64,000 nucleotides of DNA from Artemisia argyi (Eukaryota > Streptophyta > Magnoliopsida > Asterales > Asteraceae). The translations under genes and the position numbers were made by a program. The DNA lies in assembly GCA_030686995.1 (NCBI GenBank), contig CM060692.1:121494796-121558795 (forward strand), given 5' to 3'. Position 1 is the stretch's first letter; each line of letters opens with the position of its first letter. The notes below the pieces were generated by a model, which saw only the letters and a list, made by a program, of their open reading frames with translations, ran no database searches and was not told the origin of the DNA. This document shows, piece by piece, positions 12,601 to 25,479 of the stretch.

Positions 12601-13058
12601 CACGCAAAAGTACATCTGGTGGATTACAATTTCTCGGAGACAAACTTGTGTCATGGCAATCAAAGAAGCAGGACTGCACATCACTGTCGTCAACAGAATC
12701 AGAATATGCAGCCATGTCAGCTTGTTGTGCTCAAGTCATCTGGATGAGATCACAACTTAAGGATTATGGCTACCTATTCAACAAGATTCCTATCTACTGT
12801 GATTCAAAGAGTGCAATTGCTATCTCCTGCAACACAGTACATCATTGCAAATCAAAACACATCGATCTCCGATATCACTTCATCAAAGAGCATGTAGAAA
12901 AGGGTACCGTTGAACTTTATTTTGTTGGGACTGAGTACCAATTGGCGGACTTACTAACTAAATCCTTAGCACCATCAAGGTTTGCTAGTCTAGTTCACCA
13001 AATTGGTATGCGATGTTTGACTCCAGAGGATCTGGAAAAGTTTTTAAAACACAATTGA
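9640..13058 (+). pseudogene. pol: Element B Copia pol polyprotein
   Basis: Domains in order: protease active site DSG at 9660-9668 ([13 protein letters not shown]); integrase zinc finger (WHKRLSH to CPACEQGK, about 10042-10172); integrase core with Asp at 10242 and Asp at 10431; a Ser/Pro/Thr-rich linker; RT (about 11600-12330) with [11 protein letters not shown] and the catalytic YVDDIIFAS near 12083; RNase H (about 12550-12990) with FSDADHAGC and STESEY. One in-frame TAG at 12531 separates RT from RNase H, where relatives have a Trp. The integrase catalytic Glu, 36 residues after the second Asp, is Lys (AAA at 10539-10541). The product makes and integrates cDNA in the particle. The frame relation to gag is +1. 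Apart from these defects the frame is intact, in line with the element's youth. Confidence 0.9.
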
Positions 13059-14159
13059 TCGTCAAACATCAAAACTATCTTTGTAAATATGTTCTTGTTC
13101 TTTAAAAAAAAAAAAATGCAAGTAGCAACCATCTCTTTCAACACTATTTTATAAAATATCATCAATTATTTAAAACAAGTGTTGAGGGGGAGGAAAAGTA
13201 ATTTTTCAAATTTCTCAAAGATATATACTTGCATTTTGCCAAAAATAATTACGTTTTATCAAAAGTGTTGATTCATAAAAGTGTTTCGGGTTACTCTCCT
13301 TGACAAATATAATAAATTTTCAGTATTTTTGACTACGGTCTAAGGTCGAGGGGGAGTACCACAAGTTGTTCTTATCATGTCTTGGTGTTATTAACGAAAG
13401 TTAAATGAGATAACGAGTTTAGGCATTAAGAGTAAAATGTAAGTTAAGGTTAAGGGACCAATTGTGTCAATACATGAATCTTATTTTTAACCTTTGGTCA
13501 AAACCAAACCTTGACCAAGCATTTACTCCCACCTGCAAAAGTAATAACTTTTTCACCTACACGATCAACGACTCACAATCATTTGAATAATCCGTGCATC
13601 AATCTTCAAATCTGTAAGTGTAAACATGTTTTGATCATTATTTCAAACAAGGGTTTTTAATTTCATAACAATCCAACGGTTCAATTTGTGTCAATCGATT
13701 AATTATTCTTAGAGTTGTGCGTAAACTTAGAACCCAGAAATTGTTGATGTTATGATTAAAATAGTTGTTGGGAAATGGTCTAAGGGTGATTACAAACATG
13801 TATTCATACCCTAATTGCACCCAGAAACCCCAAATCGCCTTATTTGATTTTAGGGTTCATACGTGTTCTTTATGGATTTTTGATTCTGAGTGTTATTGTG
13901 TCAATTGATGATGGGGATTGTGTTCTTGTATGCCTAGGATCATGCTACTATGGTTTAATTGTTTCAGAAACGTGTAATTGATCAAGTATCATAGGTTTAG
14001 GGTTCGTACGCACTAGCAGTTATGATATTTTGTTTTTGTGGTCAATTAGTGTTATAACTTGGACCATATGCTCCTTAGGGTGTAAGAAACACTTGCCCTA
14101 TGCTTAGTACTACCCAGAATCATGTTTGCTTGTGATTATGATTGTGTGTTCATACGTTT
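13059..14159 (+). other. Non-coding spacer after element B pol
   Basis: No ORF is supported. It holds a run of 13 A at 13104-13116 and two PPT-like tracts, GAGGGGGAGG at 13184-13193 and GAGGGGGAG at 13348-13356. A splice-donor-like GTAAGT lies at 13614-13619. The rest is AT-rich with no clear structure. Confidence 0.6.
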
Positions 14160-14687
14160 CTACGCGTATATCATATAAATGCATGTTTACGCATAAAAAT
14201 GGGTATTAAGTGTGTTAATATGAGTATTGATCAGTGGTTGTGTGTTTTACACTTTCAGGAATCAAACAACTCTAATTACGCAAGGTGATTTTCTGGAAAA
14301 CAGCATGTTTACGCGCAAATCGTTCATCCTACGCGTAAGATTGAATCTTACGCGTAAGATTCGACACGTGGACAAACTTTGTCTTGGATAAGACAAGGTT
14401 TACGCTTAAATAAGAATTCTTACGCATAAGTTTGACCTTACGCACAAGTCTTGAACTTACGCATAAGTCATAACCTACGCATAAGTTATACCTTACGCTT
14501 AAGGGTAATCCTTTGCATAAGTTCAATTCCTACGCCTAAGATTTATCTTACGCGTAAGATTGACCCTACGCTTAAGATTCACCTTACGCGTAACTTATAA
14601 GTTTACGCGTAGACTTTGCACTTACGCCTAAATTCATTTCTTACGCTTATGTCATGTTACGCGTAGATTCTTCATGTTACGCGTAAA
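14160..14687 (+). repeat. Palindrome array 2 in element B, upstream of the aORF
   Basis: About 22 copies, by eye, of the same family as array 1 (YTACGCNTAAG). From about 14325 onward they recur every 17-26 bases, at places with a near-regular period of about 19 (for example YTACGCGTAAGATTNACC). Perfect TTACGCGTAA palindromes occur several times. The array ends about 250 bases before the aORF ATG at 14941, mirroring array 1 before gag. Confidence 0.85.
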
Positions 14688-14940
14688 CTTATCCAAATCA
14701 AGAATTTTTCTAAGTGTTGTAAAATTTACAAAGTGTAACTTCTTGTAATGATAAAATTGTGTTGCAACTTAATTGTTAGAAGTTTCTACCATGTGATAAA
14801 ACACAAGTTTGTCATATATCAAAAGTTTTCACACACACAAACACCCACTGATCAATGTTCAATATGCAAATCATGTAATCTTATGTCTGAGCTAACACCG
14901 TCAACCATTGCCATGTTTGTTTTGTTTATGATCAATTTAG

Positions 14941-17900
14941 ATGGCAGAACACAATGACGTTTCATACGGACCAGAACCCGAACCTAAGCTCTCATGGGAA
15001 GAGACATTCCCAGAAGATTACACCAGGAAGATTGGAAAGAACAACCTCCGAATCAACTTCAACAAAATCACTTGCAACGAGTCCTCTTGTATCGTTGCAG
15101 TAGATGCTCTTCTATATCACCCAAATAAGCTGTTGTTCACCAAGTCTGCCTCAGTCTCCTGCTTCTACATCCACCAGTTTTGGCATACACTCGAGCTAGA
15201 TCTTGGGGAGGCTTCTTTCACCTGTATGCTTCATAACCGTCAAGTCACTGTGGACATTGACTTGCTTAGGAATGTTCTTGGGTTACCAGAACTCGGCCCA
15301 GATGAAGAATATGTTCAAGTACCCACCGAAGAAGAGCTGATAAAATGGTTACGGGATATTGGCTATGACGAATCAGAAGAAGTTATTACAAGACATTCTA
15401 GGGTCAATATTAGGTATCTTCCACAACCATGGAGAACCTTATACATTCTGATTGCCAAATCCTTGTCTGGTAGAGACACTGGCCACGAACACCCAAAGCT
15501 CCAACACCTCAAACTCTTCTGGGCAGTGGCTAATGTGAAGAAAGTTGATTATGCCAGCATTATCTGGGAAGACCTTGTGTGGCACATTCAACACAAGACA
15601 ACCAACATTCCATTCGTTTGTTTCACGAAACTACTCATCGAGAGCTTCCTTCGTGAATATGATGATATCCCACAGAGACTTGATAACAAAGATAAGAACA
15701 CGTTTAGAAATGAAGATACTCTCAGAGTCATCAAGAGACTTGACACCAGCACACGCAAGCAAGGAAAGAAACTTCCCGATTGTCTCTTGAATGCCAAAGT
15801 GAAGGCTTGCACGAATTACAAGTATTACGAACAAGCTCTTAAGGATGACAAAGTTGGTTTCTTGGATGAAGTTCAACCATTTAAGGGTAAGACTGGTACC
15901 AAGACTGGGAGCTCCGGCAGTTCTACCAAGTCTAAGAAGAAGAAGGGTACTCTCAAGAGAAGGACTCCTGCCAAGAAGCCTGCATCCATTCCTGAACCTG
16001 GGTGGTTTCCCTCACCACAATCTTCTCCAAAACAGGCTGACTCTGAACAAACCAAATCCGATGAAGGTCCAGTGTATAGACAAGCTTATGCTAACATTGA
16101 TAAGGATGTGAATCTTGATGAAATTGACGATAAGGATTTGACGTTCGAAGATTGGGAGACTAACATTGATGAGTTTGCTGATAATGCTGTATACCCAGCA
16201 TATCTTAATCAAAGACCGTTCACTGAAGCACAGACAATCCTGGAAGAAGAAAGGATCAGGAGAGAAAAGATGAAGGAACCTATGACTACCGAACAAGAGT
16301 CTGCTCAAACTAATGTAGGCCTTTCAGTTGAAGAGGAAAATGAAAGAGCTCTCAATCTGGGTCTCCTCCACAGCCGAATTGATGCATTCAATGCTGATCT
16401 ACCTCCTCCACCTCCAGTATTCTCTCAAACTACCGAAGCTGGCGGATCAAGCAGTATTCCTGAGTCTGCCACAGGGATCAATACTGACTTAGTCGCCTAC
16501 GACAATCCTTCAATATCTCCCACAGACATTGAAATGACTAATGCTTCAACAACGGGAGAAGAAGAAGAGGAAGATCCCATGGATACTGATGCTCCACGGT
16601 TAATGACTGTAGAAGAAATGGAGCTTAGAGAAAGGGCTCAGGAAGAGGAATTGAAGAGAAAACAGGAAGCTGAAGAAGCTAGGCTTGAGCAGCTTGCACA
16701 AGCCAAACTGGAGGAAACTATCCGAATGGAAGAAAGTAGGAAGGCTGAGGAGGCAGCCAAACTGGCTGAAGAAAAGTTGAAAAGAGAAGAAGATGCCAAG
16801 CTTGTTGAAGAACTAAGGCTTAAGGCCGAAGCTGAAAGACTGGATGAAGAACAAAGGTTGAAAGAGGAAGCAGCCAAAGCAAAGAAAGTTGATCAACCCG
16901 AACCACAGAAAGGAGATGACAAAGACCTTACCACCAACATTGAATCCTCACAGTCATCACCTCCTGCATCTGAATCAACTCACGACAAATCAATCAAGAA
17001 ACCAAGCACCAAAGCCTCTGCTGCATCAAAGTTGTTAAAGTCAGCATTCAGAAGAGTACATGAAAAGAAGAGAAGCAGACTGGAAGATCAGGTTGCAACA
17101 TTAGTAACCCAAGTTGCTGAATTGACAAAGCTGAATTCGAACGTCCAAGAGCTGCAAGATAAAGTTGATACTTTCTTAGCTAAAGACGTACAAGAGAGCT
17201 TGGAAGCCACATTGGCTGCTCAAGCACAAGAGTACATGGCACAACACTTAGTTGCTGAGTTGAAAGATCTTCTAGCACCCATGAGAGATGAACTCACCAA
17301 GTTCGCAGAGCAAGCTATCAAGAAAGTAATCCGATCAACCTCATTCACTCTTCGAGCTGACAAGTCTATTGTCCCACTACCAGGACTATCTATGGACGAA
17401 TTGGAAGCTCAACTCTTGGATAAGCTGGCAAGCAAGTTCACATTGTCTCCCGAAGAAGCCAAAATCCTGGAAGGGTTGAAAGACAAGATGAACAAAGAGA
17501 CTTGCAGCACAGAGGCCGATAAACTGAAGCGTCAAAGAGATGATGAAGACAGGGATCCCAATTCTCAGGCAATGAAACAGAAACAAGCCGAAGGACCCTC
17601 ATCTCAATCTAAAACACCGGTCATCCCTCTAACAACAACATCCTCCTCACAACAACCAAAGGCATCAGGTTCTGCTCCCAAGGCACGCGACCACTTTGAA
17701 TACACCGGTGGTGACGAGATTCCTCAACCCGATGAAGTTCCAAAACCGTCCTCCAAGAAGAAGAAGAAAGAAAAGAAAGGAAAGCATCATCAACCCAAAC
17801 CGGACACCTCACCAAAAGGCACAGAACCAAAGAAACCGAAAACCGTCCTTAAATGGCTAGACCAAGATGATAGTGCCGAATACTCTTGGTTTGAGAAGAT

Positions 17901-19188
17901 GATCAATTCGCAACCACCACTTGAAGATAATCAAGAACCTTAAGATGGTCGAACGGTTGAATACGCTCAATTAATTCAACAAAAGTTTAAGATGAAAAAG
18001 ATGAATAAGAAAGAGCTGCGAAGAATCAAGAATGATGCGTTCAATCTTCTGAAAGACCGGTCTGCTAACTCAATCGAACTTGAGTATCATCTGGAAAATA
18101 TTGCTCGAGCTATGTCAAGCAATATTGATTGGATCAATCCTGAATCTTATGTTGATCCGGTCACAAGGAAAACCGCACCCTACATCACTGACTGGTCCAA
18201 ACCACTACCGATGATTGGGAAGCCTAAGGAACCGAAGATCCCATACAAGTTCTTCTTCAACACAGACTTGGAATTTCTGAAACTTGGCAGCAAGATTGAG
18301 AAAAAGTACGTTACCTCACTCGCCTTTCTCCCTGCAACTCGATATCTCAACAATGCCATCGAAGAAGAAGCTTCAGCATTATTCGTTGATAAAGTTGTTG
18401 AATATGACCGGAACGCACTTTATGGTATACACCATTGGCCAGACAACCGGGTACAGTACTATCGAAGCAGCAGACTCAATCAGACGATGGGCGATGTAGC
18501 AAGTGATCAGAAGATAGTCTCCATTCAATTCATCTCGACTGTCACTCACTTTGGGTACCCCTTCCTCAGCAAAATCACACTCAAAAGACTTGATGAAAAG
18601 GAGTACGATATTTCAGAGTCTGACTTTCCACGACTACTTCTCAATGACATCGAAGACATGTACCTGCTCAAAGTTCAAGGAAAACTCTGTGGCTTGCCTA
18701 AAGAGATGCAGCTTGCCTTTATCCAAGCTCTTCTAATCTTCATCAGGCAGATTGTCATAAGGCAAAGAGTTGAAGATCTTCAATTGGGAGTGGAAAGTTA
18801 TCAGAAGAAGCTCAATCTCACCAAACCAAACATGTTCGACATCCCCGACCTTCAACATCTACCTCAATACACCTTGATCAAGCATCCAGCATTTGGGTTC
18901 ACTTACCGCAGTGTCAACAGTCGAAACTGCTTCATGGGCTACAAAGAATTACATAAGTTCTGTGATGAAACCTTGAAGTTCGTCAGAGATGGAATCAAAA
19001 GCAGAATCTATGACATAGCACTAGGGCAATCCAAAATATGGAACACCGATGAGACCAGGGATGCACGCAGATTCATTACAAGGATTGAGAATAGGCTGAA
19101 GCGCAGGGATCAGTTTCGGAGATTGGAAAGCTATGTTGGAGGCAGACAAAAGTTCCCGGTGTTGACATTTCAGAGACCCGATTGGTAG
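14941..19188 (+). pseudogene. Element B accessory ORF (aORF), about 1,415 codons with one in-frame stop
   Basis: The ATG at 14941 directly follows TTTAG. The frame runs to 19188 with a single TAA at 17941-17943; the 48 bases between that stop and the next Met are open in the same frame. N-terminal globular domain (about residues 1-300) with FYIHQFWHTLELD and WLRDIGYDES; basic nuclear-signal-like patch (KSKKKKGTLKRR, about residues 329-340); acidic and Pro/Ser-rich middle; long charged coiled coil (about 555-655, ERAQEEELKRKQEAEEARL); a second helical stretch; Lys-rich patch (KKKKKEKKGKHH); conserved C-terminal domain (after 17992) with GIHHWPDNR, DFPRLLLNDIEDMYLLKVQ and LGVESYQKKLNLTKP. No enzymatic motif is recognised. 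It is homologous to the aORF of element A. The role is unknown; a nuclear or particle-associated protein is possible. Confidence 0.8.
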
Positions 19189-19612
19189 TAAATTTGTAAG
19201 AATTTGATTTGATTTGTCAATAATATACTTCATAATGGCTTGTACACGCATTACAGTGCACAACCCGTACTTGTAAAGAAAGGACCCTGAGGTACGCATC
19301 AGTTCCTCAATCCTAATATAAGGAGCGAAGGCTTCTTACTTTTGAGTAATCAAATGTGTTATGATTTTCATAATTCTGCTCAAAAGGACAAGTATTTCAC
19401 CTCAATAAGACCTAATCACTTGTTGAGGGGGAGCACTTGTCAAAACAAAATAATTTGTTCAAAATCAAAAGTTCTTGATGAATCTCCCCGTAAGACTCAA
19501 AAGGCATATTTTAATCTAAAAGATTGTCAAAAACATCATTTTATATGCTATTTTTGAGGGGGAGAAAATGAAAAAGTGATTAAAATATACGAAGTGAAAG
19601 CTTAAAAGTTGT
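19189..19612 (+). other. Element B non-coding DNA between aORF and chromovirus C
   Basis: No gene is seen. Two PPT-like tracts, GAGGGGGAG, lie at 19425-19433 and 19556-19564. The TSD of C, gttgt, is at 19608-19612. Confidence 0.7.
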
Positions 19613-22600
19613 TGTCACAACTCACCATTTCACGTCATTTACCATTTCAGGTCATTTTCCCAAACTTCGACTTTTTACTATTCATAAATCACTATTCATC
19701 AAAACACTATTCATCGTTTTACTATTCATCGTTTTCGAGGTCAGTTTGATGTTCTGAGAAACTTTTTGAAAATTTACTATTCACCGAACACTATTCATTT
19801 CCGGAAAAGTTTTCACCATTCACTTGCATTACGCATTTCATCGTAAATTTAGTTTACGGGTATTCAAATTCGCGTAACAGGATTGGTTTAGGTGCGAATT
19901 CATTTCATTAGTGTTAAGTACACTGCATACGGACTGGGGATAGTCTGCATATCATCATAACAGCATTTTCATGTTATACCACTCTCAGGATTTTCAAATT
20001 TCCATATTCAGTATATTTAACGTTTTTACGTATACGTAATTATAATAAACGTTAACACCCGGTTTATACACGACGAATATATCTAAATATTCCCACAATG
20101 GTCCCGACATATTTTTATATCCATTTTAACATCATAAAAGTTATAACATTCAGTTACCCAGTATTTTGGAAATTTATTTTATTTTTAACGTACGCGTACG
20201 AATATAACGACAGTTTTCGTTAAAACTAAACATTAATCACCCGATCACTCAGTAAATGTACCCAACATATTTTTAATATGTTTTTAACATTTTTATAACT
20301 AATTTCATCCCGGTATACTTCGTGAATATTTATTTCTAATAAAACCGATACCCGATCGTAACTAAAAACGCTAACTAGTGCAAATTCTTTCAAGGTTTCC
20401 TAATTAAATCCCAAGTACCCTAACCCCCCCTCCTACCCTTTGAAAACCAGCCCAAGACCACCCCTTTAACCCCTAGCATTAACTCCTAATTATTTAACTA
20501 ATAAACCTATTATTACATACTTTACCAAATTTCTAAAAATCATAATACATACTTTTCTAGCTAAGATCAAACTTGCTCATCTCTTCCACTCCATCTTGAA
20601 ACCCACGACCCAAATCACTCTCATTGATCAAGTGATCATTTTTCATGAAGTAAAACACAAAAGTTGTTCATTTTACAAGTCTAATCTAGATACAAGCAAC
20701 AAAAACACAAGAACATCAAGCATAATCATCCAATAATCATCTCATTTTGTCAAGTAAGTTTTCATCTTTATTTTTTTCATGGATCATCCTATTTTTACAT
20801 GTATTACATAAGAATCATGCTAAAAACCATGTATAAGTAGCTATACTACACTTTATTTTAGCTAAAAAGAAACATACAAACCCTAACTTTCTTGTTATGA
20901 ATCCCCTAGCTCTAATAACTTGGTTAGGAGTCCATGGCACCCTAAGAAGGTGTATGGTAAGATTAGATTAGTCATGTGGTGATTACAAGAGGATTGGTGA
21001 TGGTAGAAATTGGTTTTTAACCTTGGAAACTTGATTTGGAACATGTTTAGGACATGCTGTCCCGTTTTGTAAAAATCTGGAAAATCAGTAAACACCAAGG
21101 AAACTTTGGCAAAATTTTTAGAAAATACTTTCAAAAACGAATCCGTAGGCGAAAGAACGGATTAAAAAGAGTCTATAACGAAGGAGTTATGATTTTTGCA
21201 AGATTGTTGACGAAAAGTATTTTCTGGAAAAATAGTTGCTGTTGGACATTTTTCATTGGACAAAAAGAGGCTTTAGACGTAACCCGGAGGAGCCGAGCTT
21301 TCCAAAATATATTACTACATACTAAGACGTAACCGTGGACATAAAGAACAAGTAAAACGGACAAGTAACGACAAAGATATACTCGTTTGAATATCGGCTA
21401 AAACCCTTTATTAATTGACAGCTTTTAATTAAATTTGGCGCAAAAACTACGAAGTACATTTTCAAGCTAGAAGTAATATCAAGTACCGAGCTTTTAAACT
21501 AACGTAGTATTAGTTATTATGAGTATGTTTTCATCATTTCAAGGTTTACAACCCGAGTATTTCAACGCTTACATGAGAACTTACGTTATATATATATAAG
21601 TATATATTATAACAAGCCATTTATATTTTCTAATAGCAATATTTTCCAAAGTCTTGGATTATATATTTTTGACAATACAAGTGTTTTTCCAAAGAGTAGA
21701 GTGGTATAGAAACATGAGCATGGACATTCATAAACATCATTTGGTGATCTTAACGAGATCATGCATCATTCATTATAGGTTGCGGCAGTTAACCGATCAT
21801 TATTGTTCACTTCATTTCATTTCAAGTACCATCAGTTGAGGTGAGTTTTCATGGCCCCGTTTTCAATTACTTATTTGATTTCAAATCCCACGGGGGAGAA
21901 TACATTGCATCAATTACTTTCGTACATGCCCAAGTATTACAAATTCCATACATTGCTTAAGTTGCCTTACTACCACTTCATAACAAGTCCCCTTTCAATA
22001 TCATGGACCGTTAATTTCAAGTACTAAGCGAGAGTGAGTGAATAGATCTATTGAGGGTGACGCCTCCATTCGCGTTGGGTTGCTCCAACGGGACGAATGC
22101 ATTTCATGTCTTATCAAGTGAGTGTCTGGTAAACACTCTGTTGGGGCATTACAAAGTCTAGCTTCGGGGTCATGAGCTTAAGGGACAATGTAGCATTTTG
22201 ACATTTATGTCGGTTTACTTTATACTTGTGGCTTATGTACATACGATTTAATTTACAAACCTATGATTATTCACCAACATTCGTGTTGACCGTTTTCGCA
22301 ATGTATTTTCAGGTAACTAAGGTATCATCATATTACATGCATGGAGTCATTAGGGTGTGCCAGGGAGGATGCACTACATTTTGGATTTTCATGCACTTGT
22401 GTAAATTATCGTTTGACATTTTCCTGAACTTGTTTTCTGTAAACCTTTCATGACTTTTGGGACCTATGTATTATACTCTGAATGTTTTTATAAATCAAAC
22501 GATATGTATTTTCCAAACGACACTTTAGGTCGTTCAATATTTCCTTGTTATGGTGCTATGACAGAGACACCCCCAGGTATTCCATTCCGCTGCAAGTCAG

Positions 22601-22619
22601 GTAAATTGGGGGTGTGACA
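19613..22619 (+). repeat. Element C 5' LTR
   Basis: It starts TGTCACAACTC and ends GGGGGTGTGACA. Near the 5' end, 19675-19800, are about six ACTATTCA words. A 12-bp palindrome, CGTACGCGTACG, lies near 20189. Small ORFs inside recur identically in the other LTR and are not genes. Confidence 0.95.
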
Positions 22620-22622
22620 GAT

Positions 22623-22634
22623 TGGCATCAGAGC
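22623..22634 (+). other. Element C primer binding site
   Basis: TGGCATCAGAGC follows the LTR by three bases. It resembles the initiator-Met PBS, TGGTATCAGAGC, with one change. Confidence 0.75.
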
Positions 22635-22817
22635 TAAGGTTATAGCGAACTAGGATGTATCTTGGACCCTAGACTATAACCACATCAGCATAGCATCTCA
22701 TCATTTCATCATAAGTGCATAATCATGATACATGTTGTTTCATACATACCCTGTGCGAGTTATTTATACTCATATCCGTATATGTATATCATTTTATTGA
22801 CCTGGTTCACAAGTGAC

Positions 22818-25479
22818 ATGTCTTCAGATACTCACCCTGACATCCTTTTATCGGATTCCGACATTGAAGATGCCTTGCCATCTTCCACTACCATTATACC
22901 ACCAGTTGCATTTACACCACCATTAGTACTATTGATTTGCCATAGGAACAGGGTTTTCCTATCATTCAGCCCGTACATAGAATGCCTTTTGGTAGTGTGT
23001 TCAGAATTAATCTTAATGGACTTATTAGGATGATTATTGCAAGGAAGATAGTGTGTTTTCTTTCCATCACTAGTAGGGCACTTACTACTCAGGTACTATC
23101 ACCACCATCAGTTACTTATTACACTATTGGCCTTCCCACAGTGTGTACTTTAGTTTTACCTTTTGGATGTCGCGAGGTAGCGCGAAAGAGGGTAGTATTC
23201 CATTCACTAGTACCATCAATTTCATTTCCTTTTCCATTCCCATTTGCTTAGACTTCAATTGTTTCGCAACATTTTAGCATTGTCTCATCAGGAATTAGGT
23301 TGATTTCGTTTTTGACGAATTAGTAGACTATTACCATTCGACAAGATTCACCCACGTATCCAATACACCATTCAAGCTATTTTACTATCATATGGGGAAA
23401 CTGTTTTACAGAAAAATTTCTGAAGTAAGCTATTTTATTACCATCCTATAAATTGATTTTTCTGTCATTACACTAAGTATTTACTATTATTACGCGAGGC
23501 AATTTTCATGTTACTTGAAAGAAAACATCAGGACACCATTTTTATAACAATGCGTTGAACACCATCTAAAACTTTTGATAAAAGTTATGATATTTTGACA
23601 AAATCCAACATCGCATCATTAGTCCTCAATATACATAGCCTGATCACCTATGTAAAATTCAGGAAGGATTATGCCATGAAGGAAATAATTACCTTTTCAA
23701 AGGATTGTTGATAACAATCTTCATCCAAAAGTTTTGTAAACAAAGGAACTCTTTCATAAACATCCCTTTTGCCGAACTATCCCTGGATACTTACCCCACC
23801 AGTCACTCATTCAGACATTAAGTTGGATTTTCCCATTGACTTCCCTAGAAGAGACTTTCCATATCAATTACATGCAGGATTCCTTTATACAATAAAAGCA
23901 ATGAAAGGATTACAGAACTACTAATCAGAACTAGAAGTATATAAAGAGAGAATTCATAACTCAACAACAAATTCTAAGATACTGCGAGACCATCTGAATC
24001 ACCATCTCTGACTTAGTTGTTAAATTCTATCATTTAAAGGTACTAGCTAGACTGAGCTACAGAATTGAACTCAATATAGATGTCCGCAGGACAACATAAT
24101 AGAAATAAACCAAGCTTCTAATTGAGACTGTAGAGCATTTCATTTAAACATGGCCTCATCCATACATAAACTTTCCTGCAGTAAGTTTTCACAAAGGACA
24201 ATTGTTTAAATCAAGAATATCGACGTAGATTCCTCTAAGGCATTATGTCTCTAGAAATTTCAGATAACCTCACCTTCATACCAAGCAAGGAATCAAATTG
24301 TTACCTATATTCTATCCCATCAGATAACGCCAAGTTCGAAGGACCGAACGTTATGGAATTAGTCACAAAGGTTTATTGTACCCATTTCAGTTGTTCCTGT
24401 TAAGGAAACCGTTTCAACTTGGACCTCAGGTAATCATTTCAGGATTTCCTTCAGAAACCCATTTAGATGTGAACATCACCTATCATCCTCAGACCGATGG
24501 TCAAAGCGAGAGAACAATTCAAACATAGGAAGGTATGCTCAGAGCAGGAGTGATTGACCCTGTAAATGGTTGGACTAATCACTCAACATAAACCAAATTC
24601 ATCTACAACAATAGTTATCACACCAACAACGGGAAACTGACAGAAGTTAGGTTGGTACATAACACACATCATTTGGATTGGATATCCTGAACAACAAACC
24701 ATCCAGATTCAAGTGGGAGAACAAACTAAGTTAAAAGCAATGCCTTGGATGGGCATGATACAAATTGGATAACAAGAAAGGTTGAACCTTTAGCATATGG
24801 GACTATTTAAGATTCATTTTAGAATCGACCAACTAGCATACAAACTTGAGTTCTGACAGAATTCAGCAGTATATATTACCAGTACCACATTTAAAACATT
24901 AAGAAGCGCAGACCATCGATTGATGGGCCAAACTCAGAAAAAGCTCAACTCACTAGTTCAGTAGGCATTCATGAGATAACCAGAAATTTTCTACAAGTCA
25001 AGAATCAGTTACAAGTTCAATAAGTCGTAAACCATTAAAACTTCAAGTTCTGCAGAGTTATGCAGAAAGTTCTGCCTAGGAAAGGCATGTTATCATTCAG
25101 AAAACTTGGAAAGTTACACCAACATACACTGGACCATTTATATTTTGACAGGGTAGGTCTAGTGGCCGTCAGATTTGAACATTGCCAGAGAACAACAGGA
25201 TTACATGAACATATTTCACATTTTCAGATCCCCAGAAATGACTTTCAGATGAGTCACTCATGATTCCATTGGAAGGGATCCAACCCAAATGACAATCTCA
25301 GACCTTGTAAGAGAACCAACAGAAACCATGGACCGTGTGGTCACACAGTTGAAACAGAGTCGAATTCCTATCGTTAGAGTTCGCTGGAATTCTCGAATAT
25401 CATCACCTTTTCACCAATATGTTTTCAGAGACCAACATAAACTGAACTTCGGGACGAAGTTCCTTTTAGAGGGGAAGAC
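22818..25479 (+). pseudogene. Element C gag-pol remnants
   Basis: ATG at 22818 starts a gag-like acidic N-terminus (SDIEDALPSSTTIIPP), open to 23033. The next 1.4 kb shows no readable domain. At 24481-24522 the integrase signature [14 protein letters not shown] is present with the catalytic Glu, followed by decayed pol. At about 25289-25400 traces of the C-terminal chromovirus domain remain ([20 protein letters not shown]), closely matching the same region of element E. The stretch is full of stops and frameshifts and has large deletions. Confidence 0.75.
25444..25479 (+). other. Element C pre-PPT hairpin and polypurine tract
   Basis: A perfect 8-bp inverted repeat, GAACTTCG-GGA-CGAAGTTC (25444-25462), lies just before the purine tract AGAGGGGAAG (about 25468-25477) that primes plus-strand synthesis. 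Element E has a similar hairpin with the same GGA loop. Confidence 0.75.

Noticed and set aside
16638..16877. Ser/Leu-rich minus-strand ORF under B's aORF
   Set aside because: It is the shadow of a Glu/Lys/Ala coiled coil on the other strand.
20189..20200. CGTACGCGTACG palindrome in the C LTR as a member of B's palindrome family
   Set aside because: It is a single copy per LTR with different flanks, in an unrelated element. It shares only the ACGCGT core.
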